From Saprospiraceae bacterium (lineage in GTDB: Bacteria; Bacteroidota; Bacteroidia; Chitinophagales; Saprospiraceae), in assembly GCA_016712145.1 (NCBI GenBank), contig JADJRO010000001.1:868001-932000 (forward strand): a stretch of DNA of 64,000 nt, written 5' to 3'. The position numbers and the translations under genes are program-made. The stretch's first letter is position 1; the number at the start of each line of letters is the position of its first letter. The notes beneath the pieces are model-generated. The model saw only the letters and a list, made by a program, of their open reading frames with translations. It was not told the origin of the DNA and did not search any database. This document shows, piece by piece, positions 37,068 through 45,712 of the stretch.

Positions 37068-38336
37068 ATGGCTCCATTGGCAGAACGTATGAGACCGGTT
37101 AAACTGGATGAATTGATTGGGCAAGAACACTTAACCGGTACAAATCAGGTATTACGTCTGGCAATTGAGTCGGGACATTTGCCTTCAATGATCCTTTGGG
37201 GGCCGCCAGGAGTTGGCAAGACCAGTCTCGCAAAAATAGTAGCCAATGAGTTAAAAAGGCCTTTTCACATCTTAAGCGCAGTGCAATCTGGGGTCAAGGA
37301 GATCCGAGAGGTATTAGAAAAAGCAAGAAATCAACGTTTTTTTGATCAAGCTGCACCCATTCTTTTTATAGATGAAATCCATCGATTTAATAAAGGTCAG
37401 CAAGACGCATTATTAGCTGCGGTTGAAAATGGAACCATCATACTCATAGGCGCAACTACAGAAAATCCTTCTTTCGAAATCAATGCGGCCCTTTTATCCA
37501 GATGTCAGGTGTATCTATTGAAGTCTTTGGAAGACGCGGATTTATTAAAACTGATTGATTTAATCATACACAGAGATTTTTTGTTTAAAGACAAACAGAT
37601 TGATTTTGAGGAAACGGCTGCCATCCTGCTTTTATCCAACGGGGACGCCCGCAAACTGTGCAATATTTTAGAAATGATCGGATGTTTGAATGAAACAAAC
37701 ATTAAGGTCAATGACGCATTAGTTACAAAATTGGTCCAGGAAAATCCAGCGATTTATGATAAGGACGGCGAAATGCATTACGACCTCGCTTCTGCATTCA
37801 TTAAATCCATCAGAGGTTCTGACCCGAATGCTGCTTTATATTGGATGGCCCGGATGATTGAAGGAGGCGAAGATCCCCGTTTTATTGTCCGCCGAATGTA
37901 TATTTCTGCAGCTGAAGACATCGGTCTAGCCAATCCAAATGCATTGTTATTGGTAAATGCATGCCACCAGGCAGTCCAAATGGTTGGATGGCCAGAATCA
38001 AGAATCATACTTTCTGAGACCGCAATTTATCTGGCTTGTTCACCAAAATCAAATTCAGCTTACCTCGCAATTGATAAAACTTTGAATACAGTTCGTAATT
38101 CAAAATCTTTAGCTGTCCCACTCCATCTTCGAAATGCTGTTACCAAACTGATGACAGATTTAAATTATGGCAAAGAATATGAATACGTTCATTTGCATGA
38201 AAACCAATTTATCGATCAGGAATATTTACCTGAATCTTTGACAGGCAATCCCTTTTATATTCCTGCTGATAATCCGAATGAACTTAAAAATCGAAGCTTT
38301 TTAGCTGTCCGATGGAAAAATAAGTACAACTATTAG
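37068..38336 (+). CDS. rarA: Replication-associated recombination protein A
   Basis: 422 residues. AAA+ ATPase that acts at stalled replication forks and on single-stranded ends in the cytoplasm. Walker A GPPGVGKT at 45-52, Walker B with ILFIDEIHRFNKGQQDALL (about 100-118), sensor 1 IGATTENPSFE and arginine finger region LLSRCQVY, then the C-terminal tetramerisation domain (SDPNAALYWMARMIEGGEDPRFI). Length fits the family. ATG start is preceded by AT-rich DNA shared with the divergent T9SS gene. Confidence 0.95.
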   Translation: MAPLAERMRPVKLDELIGQEHLTGTNQVLRLAIESGHLPSMILWGPPGVGKTSLAKIVANELKRPFHILSAVQSGVKEIREVLEKARNQRFFDQAAPILFIDEIHRFNKGQQDALLAAVENGTIILIGATTENPSFEINAALLSRCQVYLLKSLEDADLLKLIDLIIHRDFLFKDKQIDFEETAAILLLSNGDARKLCNILEMIGCLNETNIKVNDALVTKLVQENPAIYDKDGEMHYDLASAFIKSIRGSDPNAALYWMARMIEGGEDPRFIVRRMYISAAEDIGLANPNALLLVNACHQAVQMVGWPESRIILSETAIYLACSPKSNSAYLAIDKTLNTVRNSKSLAVPLHLRNAVTKLMTDLNYGKEYEYVHLHENQFIDQEYLPESLTGNPFYIPADNPNELKNRSFLAVRWKNKYNY

Positions 38337-38352
38337 TTTAGTCCCCGCATGT

Positions 38353-38360
38353 TACCTTTG
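38353..38360 (+). promoter_or_regulatory. -7 box of the acyl-CoA dehydrogenase gene
   Basis: TACCTTTG, perfect TAnnTTTG, 17 bp before the ATG at 38378. It sits 16 bp after the rarA stop, so the two genes are separate transcription units. Confidence 0.6.
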
Positions 38361-38377
38361 CAAATCAAAATTGCTCT

Positions 38378-39517
38378 ATGTCGCCAATTGAAACAGACCA
38401 TCTAAAAATGGTGCGGGAATCGGCTCAAAATTTTGCCGATCAATTTATCAGACCTCATGTTATGGAATGGGATGAAACCCAGCATTTTCCTAAGGATCTA
38501 ATGCATCAGATGGGGCAACAAGGATTCTTAGGGGTTTTAGTTCCTCAACAATATGGTGGCGCAGGTCTTGGATATCAGGAATATATTACCATCATTGAAG
38601 AAATTGCCAAAGTTTGTGGATCGATTGGATTGTCGGTGGCTGCTCATAATTCTTTGTGCACGGGTCACATCATGTATTTTGGAAATGAAGAACAAAAAAA
38701 CGCTTATTTGCCAAAACTAGCCACTGGAGCATGGGTTGGAGCCTGGGGGTTAACAGAGGCCAACACAGGCAGTGACGCGATCCGCATGAAATGTGTTGCC
38801 CACCAGGAAGGTGATTCCTGGATACTCAATGGTACTAAAAATTGGATCACACATGGAAAATCAAGCGATGTTGCGGTTGTGATTGCCCGTACGGGTGATT
38901 TGTTGGATAGCAATGGCATGACGGCGTTTATCGTAGAACGTGGTAATCCTGGAATGACTGCAGGTAAAAAAGAAAATAAACTCGGCATGCGAGCTTCTGA
39001 AACGACTGAAATGATTTTCGATAATTGCAAAGTTCATCAATCGAATGTATTGGGTGAAATAGGAGATGGTTTCAAACAAGCAATGAAAGTGTTGGATGGA
39101 GGAAGAATCAGTATCGCTGCTTTGGCCATCGGTATTGCAAAAGGTGCTTATCAGGCTGCTGTCCAGTATTCAAAAGAGCGGGAACAGTTTGGTAAACCAA
39201 TAGCTCATTTTCAAGGCATTGCATTTAAATTAACCGATATGTTGGTGAAAATTGAAGCTGCAGAGTTATTGACACGCCAGGCTGGTAAAATGAAAGACCA
39301 GAATCTTAAAATGACCAAAGAGGCAGCAATGGCAAAATACTATGCTTCAGAAGTGGCTGTCCAAGTTTCTACGGATGCTGTTCAGGTATTTGGTGGTTAC
39401 GGCTATACCAAAGATTATCCGGTTGAAAAATTTTACCGGGACTCTAAATTATGTACTATTGGGGAGGGTACATCTGAAATCCAAAAATTGGTAATTTCAA
39501 GGGAAGTGTTAAAATAA
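38378..39517 (+). CDS. Acyl-CoA dehydrogenase
   Basis: 379 residues, the standard length. FAD flavoprotein that makes the alpha-beta double bond in acyl-CoA, passing electrons to ETF. WGLTEANTGSDAIRMK (about 123-138) is the first family signature, and QVFGGYGYTKDYPVEKFYRD (about 341-360) the second. The catalytic base Glu sits in GEGTSEIQKLVI near the C-terminus, as in short-chain and branched-chain enzymes. Chain-length preference cannot be fixed by eye. Single gene with its own promoter box. Confidence 0.93.
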   Translation: MSPIETDHLKMVRESAQNFADQFIRPHVMEWDETQHFPKDLMHQMGQQGFLGVLVPQQYGGAGLGYQEYITIIEEIAKVCGSIGLSVAAHNSLCTGHIMYFGNEEQKNAYLPKLATGAWVGAWGLTEANTGSDAIRMKCVAHQEGDSWILNGTKNWITHGKSSDVAVVIARTGDLLDSNGMTAFIVERGNPGMTAGKKENKLGMRASETTEMIFDNCKVHQSNVLGEIGDGFKQAMKVLDGGRISIAALAIGIAKGAYQAAVQYSKEREQFGKPIAHFQGIAFKLTDMLVKIEAAELLTRQAGKMKDQNLKMTKEAAMAKYYASEVAVQVSTDAVQVFGGYGYTKDYPVEKFYRDSKLCTIGEGTSEIQKLVISREVLK

Positions 39518-39579
39518 AATCCTACAGATCATTTAAACGAACAGCAAAAACAATTCCAGACCAACCCTGTTTAACTTAA

Positions 39580-40014
39580 ATGCGCATACACGTTAAAATT
39601 CTAATTGGATTGATTACAACCAGCTTGTTGTTGTCCCAATTGGGATTTAACATATTTTTAAATTATTGCTGTTGCGCTAAATCTGAGGCTTTTAGTTTCA
39701 TTCCAAAAGACGACCATTGCAAGCGTCTTTCTGTAAATCGTGGTTGCTGTAATGGATCAAACATTACAAAAAAAGTGAGCATCCAAAAAGCTCCCTGCAG
39801 CAATAATGTAATTGGACATAAATCCTTAGAGACCCTTGCGGAAAAGCCTGTTAATAAGCAATTGCAGGTACAATCCTTCCAGATACCGTCAATCCCCTTA
39901 TTTACCAACCTCGTCGAAATCCTTTTAAAAGAGCAGATCATTCCTAATGATGATCCCTACCCTTTTAAATCCGGACTATCTCTTCGAATCTTGTATTGCA
40001 GTTGGATTTGTTAG
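39580..40014 (+). CDS. Small Cys-rich exported protein (HYC_CC_PP-like) beside a TonB receptor
   Basis: 144 residues. N-terminal signal or membrane segment (about 8-30), then NYCCCAKSEAF, CKRLSVNRGCCNGSN, KAPCSNN. The spaced CC pairs after a hydrophobic leader are like the HYC_CC_PP family of Bacteroidota small proteins that sit ahead of metal-type TonB receptors. It is 174 bp upstream of such a receptor in the same direction. A metal-binding accessory role is inference; no enzymatic motif is visible. Confidence 0.6.
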   Translation: MRIHVKILIGLITTSLLLSQLGFNIFLNYCCCAKSEAFSFIPKDDHCKRLSVNRGCCNGSNITKKVSIQKAPCSNNVIGHKSLETLAEKPVNKQLQVQSFQIPSIPLFTNLVEILLKEQIIPNDDPYPFKSGLSLRILYCSWIC

Positions 40015-40188
40015 AAAGCGTTGTTCGACATTAAGGAAACTCAAATAAACCTTTAAAGCGATACCCAATTTTTTAAACAGCTTATTCATTTTAAACGCAG
40101 CGTTAAAAAAATTGAACGAGCAGCCCTCAAGAGTTTTAAGAGATTCCACTAATTTTTGAAACAATTCTTTATTTTAATAAATTATAAT

Positions 40189-42372
40189 ATGCGATTTTAT
40201 TTAGTGGCTATTTTGTCATTTACCCTAATTGGCATTCAAGGTCAAATATTAACCGGCAATGTGGTCGATTCAAAAAACAATGCAATTCAAGGTGCAACCC
40301 TTTATTGGATGTTTTCATCTGATGGAACTTCAACTTCAGATAATGGATTTTTTCGTTTGGAACGAAAACCAGAGCACCAATTTCTTATTACAAATTTTAC
40401 AGGATATCAACCAGATACAACAGAAGTTGCTCCAAACGAACTTTATATTATTATTAGACTTCAAGAAGGACTCATGCTTCAAACAGTCAACATTCAAGCC
40501 GAACGAAATTCAAATAGTTTTTCAAGATTAGAGCCTTTGAATATTGAATCTCTGGAGAAAAAGGAATTTAAAAAAGCTGCTTGTTGCAGTTTGTCAGAAA
40601 GTTTTCAAACAAGTAATGCGGTTGATGTGAGCTATTCCAATGCAGTAACCGGCACCAAGGAAATTCAATTTTTAGGATTGCGCGGATTATACACCCAATT
40701 CCTTATTGAAAACCGCACTGCATTTGATGGGATTTTATCTACGATGGGATATGATCTCATTCCAGGAACTTGGCTGGATCAGGTTAACATATTAAAAGGT
40801 GCTTCATCTGCACTGCATGGTTCTCAAAGTATGGCTGGTGCAATCAATGTACAGCTTAAAAAACCTGATACAGACCATCCTGTGTATTTGAATCTTTTTG
40901 GAGATTTACATGGTCGCCTGGAATCAAATCTCCATTTGAATAAAAAATGGAATGATCGAAAAGCCAGTGGACTTTATCTCAACGCAACAACCAATGCCTC
41001 TTCACGAGATCACAACGAGGATTCCTTCCAGGATGAACCAAAAGTTAATAAAGTAAATGGCTTAATTCGCAACACGTTTTATAGTGAATCATTTGAAGGT
41101 CAACTGAATGCCCAAGTACTTAATGAACGTCGAACTTCAGGGCAATTGAATGTCGAATCTCCTTATACAATAAAACAGGATATTCAACATTACAATGCAT
41201 TCGGAAATTTAGGCTATGTCAAATTCAACAAAGAACTGCAAAGTCTTGGTTCACTTTATGATGTTTCTTATTCACAAATTGATTCAAAATTTGGTAACCG
41301 TTCATTCAAAGCTGATGAAACAAGAGTGTCAGCTCAATTTTTTTATATGCATCCTTTTAAGGAAGGCAAACACATGTTAATCTTTGGACCGGTTTTTCAT
41401 TTGAATCGAGCCCATGAAACATGGGATCAAAATAAATTAACCTACAAAGAGACAACGACGGCCGCAGTTGCTGATTATACTTATAGAAACAATATTGAGT
41501 TAAACAATTCCTTAACCATTACCACAAGTCAACGTCTTGAATGGTTAAATTCAGATCAATTATTGTATATCCCACGAGCAAATTTTCGATTACTTTTTGC
41601 AAACGACTGGACTGCAAGAGCATCTGTAGGTAGAGGGTATCGATTTCCCCGAATTTTTTCAAACCAATCCGGATTATTTGCAAGCGCAAAACTTTGGAAT
41701 TTAGAAAGTACACCAGAAATTGAAACATCCTGGAACACCGGTTTAAATCTGGTTGGAAAACCCTATTGGCTGGGACGTGAGTTGGTAATAAATTTTGATT
41801 TATACTATACCTGGTTTCAAAATCAATTGGTTGTAGATCAAGATGAATCCGATTCCAGAATTTATATCTATGGATTGGATGGTAAATCTTATGCCTTACA
41901 ATCTATAATTACTTTAAGCTATCCAATCGCTGATCGTATCCAGTTAAAAATTGGTGGAAAATTTACTGAGTCCAAAACAAAATTTAAAAAAGGCATTTTA
42001 GAAAATTTATTGATTCCAAAATACCGTGGATTGGTATCCATTGATTTCGAATCTGAAAACAGAAAGTGGCTGTGCAATTTAACTACCAGTTATATAGGCA
42101 AAATGAGGTTGGCCGAAAAAACCAATATTCCGGTTCATTTAATTCATGAACACCAGGATCAATCTACTGATTACGTATTAATGCAATCACAAATAAATTA
42201 TACTCACAAAGCCTTTGAATTTTACGCCGGCGTTGAAAATATACTCAACTATACACAACACGAGGCAATTATAGATCCGGAAAATCCTTTTGGAACTTAT
42301 TTTAATGCAACAGAAATTTTTGCTCCTGTTTCAGGTATAAAACCTTATTTAGGAATCAAATGGCATTTATAA
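40189..42372 (+). CDS. TonB-dependent outer-membrane receptor, probable metal type
   Basis: 727 residues from the ATG at 40189 (MRFYLVAILSFTLIGIQGQ, a good signal peptide); a TTG at 40156 would add 11 unnatural residues. A CarboxypepD_reg-like domain (about 22-100) precedes the plug, which has AACCSLSESFQTSNAVDV and VTGTKEIQFLGLRGLYTQFLI (about 130-175), then INILKGASSALHGSQSMAGAINV and the beta-barrel ending in IKWHL. The CC-x-LSESFx motif marks a receptor subfamily that I associate with copper or heavy-metal gene sets; the Cys-rich protein upstream agrees. Substrate unproven. Confidence 0.82.
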   Translation: MRFYLVAILSFTLIGIQGQILTGNVVDSKNNAIQGATLYWMFSSDGTSTSDNGFFRLERKPEHQFLITNFTGYQPDTTEVAPNELYIIIRLQEGLMLQTVNIQAERNSNSFSRLEPLNIESLEKKEFKKAACCSLSESFQTSNAVDVSYSNAVTGTKEIQFLGLRGLYTQFLIENRTAFDGILSTMGYDLIPGTWLDQVNILKGASSALHGSQSMAGAINVQLKKPDTDHPVYLNLFGDLHGRLESNLHLNKKWNDRKASGLYLNATTNASSRDHNEDSFQDEPKVNKVNGLIRNTFYSESFEGQLNAQVLNERRTSGQLNVESPYTIKQDIQHYNAFGNLGYVKFNKELQSLGSLYDVSYSQIDSKFGNRSFKADETRVSAQFFYMHPFKEGKHMLIFGPVFHLNRAHETWDQNKLTYKETTTAAVADYTYRNNIELNNSLTITTSQRLEWLNSDQLLYIPRANFRLLFANDWTARASVGRGYRFPRIFSNQSGLFASAKLWNLESTPEIETSWNTGLNLVGKPYWLGRELVINFDLYYTWFQNQLVVDQDESDSRIYIYGLDGKSYALQSIITLSYPIADRIQLKIGGKFTESKTKFKKGILENLLIPKYRGLVSIDFESENRKWLCNLTTSYIGKMRLAEKTNIPVHLIHEHQDQSTDYVLMQSQINYTHKAFEFYAGVENILNYTQHEAIIDPENPFGTYFNATEIFAPVSGIKPYLGIKWHL

Positions 42373-42423
42373 ATCAGCAATACCTATTGATTATAAATTA
42401 TTAAGATTAATTTCAAAGCTTGA

Positions 42424-42457
42424 CTAAAGGGGATTTTATAAATCCCCTTTAGTTTTT
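42424..42457 (+). terminator. Terminator between TonB receptor and NUDIX genes
   Basis: CTAAAGGGGATTT, loop TAT, AAATCCCCTTTAG (13-bp perfect stem) followed by TTTTT. The stop codon of the convergent NUDIX gene lies in the stem/loop, so the hairpin is shared by the two 3' ends. Confidence 0.8.
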
Positions 42458-43104
42458 AATGTCTGCAACTGTATGTATTTTTCAATGAGCTTGTAAATAT
42501 TGCGGTGTATTGGTTTTTTTAGCAATGCATCCTGTGGCAGCAGCCATTCTGTTTGTTCTATCCCTTCTGAACTTTGAGGAATCGCTGCCTCGCTTCCAAA
42601 ATAATGTAAAACATACCACTTCGTTTTTTTTAATGCTCTTGCATTATTTTTTTCACGGTAAATGTGATAGGTCTCCGCCAATTTATCTCCTAAAACCAAG
42701 GCTTTTAATCCTGTTTCTTCTTCACATTCCCGCAAGGCAGCTATTTTAAATTTTTCATTGGCATCCAATTTTCCTTTTGGCAAGTCCCAATAGGCCCGTC
42801 TGTAAATTGCCAATATTTGGTCTTCCTTATTTTTAATGATTCCACCCGCAGCAGGAATCCATAACAACAAGCTTTTTAAATCCTGAAAAAGCCCTTGTAA
42901 ATCTTTTGAGAAAATTACGATGGATTGGAATCGGTCTGATTTTTCGAGTGTATCCAAATATTGAAATAAAGACTTCTTATTGCCACTGTAAGGCAGAATT
43001 AATTGTCGGGCATCCGCTTGCAGTTTTGGAATGAGTGATTCCTCTGCCAGAATTAAGGAACGCTCGTCCATTTGAATTTCGTAAGTTTGCTGCTTGTTCG
43101 TCAT
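42436..43104 (-). CDS. NUDIX hydrolase
   Basis: 222 residues from the ATG at 43104 (MTNKQQTYEIQMDERSLIL); the longer frame from 43179 would run through pyrE, and a start at 43071 (MDERSLIL) is also possible. An N-terminal segment of about 85 residues precedes the NUDIX domain, whose box GKLDANEKFKIAALRECEEETGL has all metal-binding Glu residues (RECEEET). Cleaves a nucleoside diphosphate linked to another group; substrate unknown. Its start is only 2 bp from the divergent pyrE start. Confidence 0.85.
   Translation of the reverse strand: MTNKQQTYEIQMDERSLILAEESLIPKLQADARQLILPYSGNKKSLFQYLDTLEKSDRFQSIVIFSKDLQGLFQDLKSLLLWIPAAGGIIKNKEDQILAIYRRAYWDLPKGKLDANEKFKIAALRECEEETGLKALVLGDKLAETYHIYREKNNARALKKTKWYVLHYFGSEAAIPQSSEGIEQTEWLLPQDALLKKPIHRNIYKLIEKYIQLQTLKTKGDL
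43082..43089 (+). promoter_or_regulatory. -7 box of pyrE
   Basis: TAAGTTTG, perfect TAnnTTTG, 18 bp before the pyrE ATG at 43107. It lies inside the NUDIX coding region if that gene starts at 43104, and upstream of it if it starts at 43071. Confidence 0.5.
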
Positions 43105-43106
43105 AC

Positions 43107-43745
43107 ATGGATTTAGCCCACAAGATAGCAGATCGTCTTTTGGAAATAAAGGCGGTAAAATTAAATCCCAAAAACCCATTTACCTGGGCTTCTGGATTGC
43201 GTTCGCCCATATATTGTGACAACCGCAAAGCATTGTCATTTCCTGCAATCCGAAAAGAAATCATTGATGGTTTTGTCCTAAAATCCGGAAACTTCCAGGC
43301 TTTTGATGCCATTGCCGGGGTAGCCACCGCTGGAATTCCCTGGGGGGCCTATTTGGCAGACCGGCTTGATAAACCCTTTGTGTATGTAAGATCCAAACCA
43401 AAAGAACACGGTTTGCAAAATCGGTTGGAAGGTGCATTGAATCCAGGTGCCTCCGTGCTGGTTATTGAAGATTTGGTCTCTACTGGGGGAAGCTCTTTAG
43501 AAGTTGTGGAGGTTTTAGAATCCTTGGGGCATCCGGTTAAAGGCTTGATGAGTATTTTTCAATATGGTTTTAGTGCTGCTAATGCCAAATTTCATGAAAA
43601 AAACGTGGATTTTGAAAGTTTGACTAACTTTTCAATGCTTTTGGAACAAGCTTTGCTTCGGAATTATATTGACAAAACGGAATTTGAAAACCTATCCAAC
43701 TGGAATAAGGATCCACAAACCTGGGCTTCCCAATTTCAGTCTTAG
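43107..43745 (+). CDS. pyrE: Orotate phosphoribosyltransferase
   Basis: 212 residues from the ATG at 43107 (MDLAHKIADRLLEIKAV); the open frame from 43035 is an artefact of the opposing gene. Makes orotidine 5-phosphate from orotate and PRPP in pyrimidine synthesis. NPFTWASGLRSPIYCDNR (about 24-41) is the OPRTase N-terminal signature and VLVIEDLVSTGGSS (about 116-129) is the PRPP-binding motif. Probably co-transcribed with the M42 peptidase gene 9 bp downstream. Confidence 0.95.
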   Translation: MDLAHKIADRLLEIKAVKLNPKNPFTWASGLRSPIYCDNRKALSFPAIRKEIIDGFVLKSGNFQAFDAIAGVATAGIPWGAYLADRLDKPFVYVRSKPKEHGLQNRLEGALNPGASVLVIEDLVSTGGSSLEVVEVLESLGHPVKGLMSIFQYGFSAANAKFHEKNVDFESLTNFSMLLEQALLRNYIDKTEFENLSNWNKDPQTWASQFQS

Positions 43746-43754
43746 AACCAATTT

Positions 43755-44834
43755 ATGAAAATTATCAATAAGAAATCAGAGGAATTTCTCTATCAATACC
43801 TGAATAATCCTTCTCCAACAGGATATGAGGCTGCTGGTCAGAAAATTTGGCTGGAGTACATTAAAAGCTATATCAATGAATGGAGTCTGGATAATTATGG
43901 GACACTCTATGGAGTGGTCAATCCAGGAAAAGCGTTTCGCGTCGTAATCGAAGGCCATTCTGATGAAATTTCATGGATGGTTAATTACGTTACGGATGAT
44001 GGCTTTATTTATGTGATACGAAACGGAGGCATCGATCAGTCTATAGCCCCATCAAAAAGAGTTCAGATCCATACACCCAATGGCATTGTCCAGGGTGTAT
44101 TTGGATGGCCTGCAATCCATACCCGAAAAGGAAATGACACCAATCTTTTAGCAACCCTTGAAAATATATTTATTGATGTTGGTGCAAAAGATCGTGAAGA
44201 GGTAGAAAAAATGGGAATTCATGTTGGATGCTGTATTACCTATGAAGATGGCCTTATGAAATTGAATGATCGATTTTATGTGGGTCGTGCTTTAGATAAT
44301 CGATTGGGTGGATTTTGTATTGCAGAAGTTGCGAGGCTATTGCATAAAAATAAAATCAAACTACCCTATTCCTTATACATTGTAAATGCTGTGCAGGAAG
44401 AGGTAGGCTTAAGGGGAGCCGAAATGATCGCACAGACTATAAAACCAAATCTTGCAATTGTTACGGACGTAACCCACGATACCCATACACCCATGTTAAA
44501 AACAAAAGAACAGGGTTCGATTAAATGCGGATTGGGTCCCGTTTTATGTTATGCCCCTCCAGTCCATAATATTCTGCAATCAATGGTTGTTAAAACAGCC
44601 GAAAAGAATAAAATTCCAATCCAACGAAATGCATCTTCTCGAACAACCGGAACAGATACCGATGCATTTGCTTATTCCAATGGAGGCGTACCTTCTGTAT
44701 TAATTTCTGTGCCATTAAGATATATGCATACTACGGTAGAATCCGCCCATATTGAGGACATTGAACATGTCATCAAACTAATTTATGAAGTTCTATTAGC
44801 TATTGATCCAAAAAAATCATATAAATATTTTTAA
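43755..44834 (+). CDS. M42-family metallopeptidase (glutamyl/leucyl aminopeptidase type)
   Basis: 359 residues, cytoplasmic. Metal ligands and catalytic residues visible: IEGHSDEISWMV with H68 and D70, RALDNRLGGF (bridging Asp) near 178-187, AVQEEVGLRGA with the catalytic Glu pair near 213, TDVTHDTH, and a C-terminal MHTTVE. The family forms dodecameric TET aminopeptidases that finish the breakdown of peptides; this fits the exported M1 and S46 enzymes earlier in the window. 9 bp after pyrE and overlapping the next gene by 32 bp. Confidence 0.9.
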   Translation: MKIINKKSEEFLYQYLNNPSPTGYEAAGQKIWLEYIKSYINEWSLDNYGTLYGVVNPGKAFRVVIEGHSDEISWMVNYVTDDGFIYVIRNGGIDQSIAPSKRVQIHTPNGIVQGVFGWPAIHTRKGNDTNLLATLENIFIDVGAKDREEVEKMGIHVGCCITYEDGLMKLNDRFYVGRALDNRLGGFCIAEVARLLHKNKIKLPYSLYIVNAVQEEVGLRGAEMIAQTIKPNLAIVTDVTHDTHTPMLKTKEQGSIKCGLGPVLCYAPPVHNILQSMVVKTAEKNKIPIQRNASSRTTGTDTDAFAYSNGGVPSVLISVPLRYMHTTVESAHIEDIEHVIKLIYEVLLAIDPKKSYKYF

Positions 44835-45624
44835 ACAGCAGTATTTAACTTTCTATATTTCTGTCTTCTACGGATTTCTTTCTTTAGGTATAACAGATTC
44901 ATTTTATTTGCTATTTCATGGGCTACACGTATCCATAAATGAGGCCCTTTTTGTTTTTACCGCTATCGTGTCATTTTATTTTTATCAAAAAGAAATTGCA
45001 CCAGTTATTCATCATGCTGTTATTAAGTCATTACGCCCGTATCAGAAATTTATTTTAATTCTTTTTGCAAGCAGCAGTTGTTTGACTTTTACACAACTGG
45101 ATTTTGACACTCAACTTTTAATTTGTTTCTTTTCCATCATTGGGATCTCATATCACAATCACACCCGATATTTTTTATTCAGAAAACTTATTCTGTTGAA
45201 AAACATAATCATCAGTTTAAGTTGGACAGGCATTTGTCTGCTGAGTTTTAATATAGAGCAATTCCGTAACTTAGGTTTTTGGTTAACTGCATTCTGTTTC
45301 TTATTACTTGTATTTATTCAAAGCATCCTATTTGATTATATTGATATTAAAAAAGACAAACCATACAATCACCATACTTTTGCAAGCAACTCCGATTCAA
45401 AAAATTTATTTCAAATAATCCGGTATTTATGTTTGAGTATCGTTGGTATCATATGCGTATTAACTTTTTATGGGAATATTTCACTTTTAGGGTTTCTTTT
45501 GAATATTTCCTTACTTTCAGTTTATTATTCTAATTTGTATAATTATATCAAATCACAACAGGCACATTTGATTTATTTCACAGATATTATTTTTTTATTA
45601 TTTAGCCTCAGCTTTCACTTGTAG
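44803..45624 (+). CDS. Polytopic membrane protein, possibly UbiA-like
   Basis: 273 residues with about eight hydrophobic helices. ILFDYIDIKKDKPYNHHTF (about 176-194) resembles the second Asp-rich motif (DxxxD) of UbiA-type prenyltransferases, but the first Asp motif expected near the N-terminus is absent, so catalysis is doubtful. The start must be TTG at 44803 or a later non-ATG codon; the overlap with the M42 gene suggests translational coupling. Best described as an integral membrane protein of unknown function with a weak UbiA resemblance. Confidence 0.55.
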   Translation: MIQKNHINIFKQQYLTFYISVFYGFLSLGITDSFYLLFHGLHVSINEALFVFTAIVSFYFYQKEIAPVIHHAVIKSLRPYQKFILILFASSSCLTFTQLDFDTQLLICFFSIIGISYHNHTRYFLFRKLILLKNIIISLSWTGICLLSFNIEQFRNLGFWLTAFCFLLLVFIQSILFDYIDIKKDKPYNHHTFASNSDSKNLFQIIRYLCLSIVGIICVLTFYGNISLLGFLLNISLLSVYYSNLYNYIKSQQAHLIYFTDIIFLLFSLSFHL

Positions 45625-45685
45625 CAACAATTAGAAAGGCTAGCTGTTATTCTTAAAATTGCGTTTTTTCCATAGCAAATACTTC

Positions 45686-45693
45686 TATATTTG
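45686..45693 (+). promoter_or_regulatory. -7 box of the thiolase gene
   Basis: TATATTTG, perfect TAnnTTTG, 19 bp before the ATG at 45713; this favours 45713 over the longer frame from 45659. Confidence 0.6.
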
Positions 45694-45712
45694 CGCCTCG
45701 AAATTCAGAATC

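Noticed and set aside
43035..43106. N-terminal extension of PyrE from 43035
   Set aside because: The extra residues overlap the NUDIX start region and do not resemble OPRTase; the ATG at 43107 fits the promoter box and the family.
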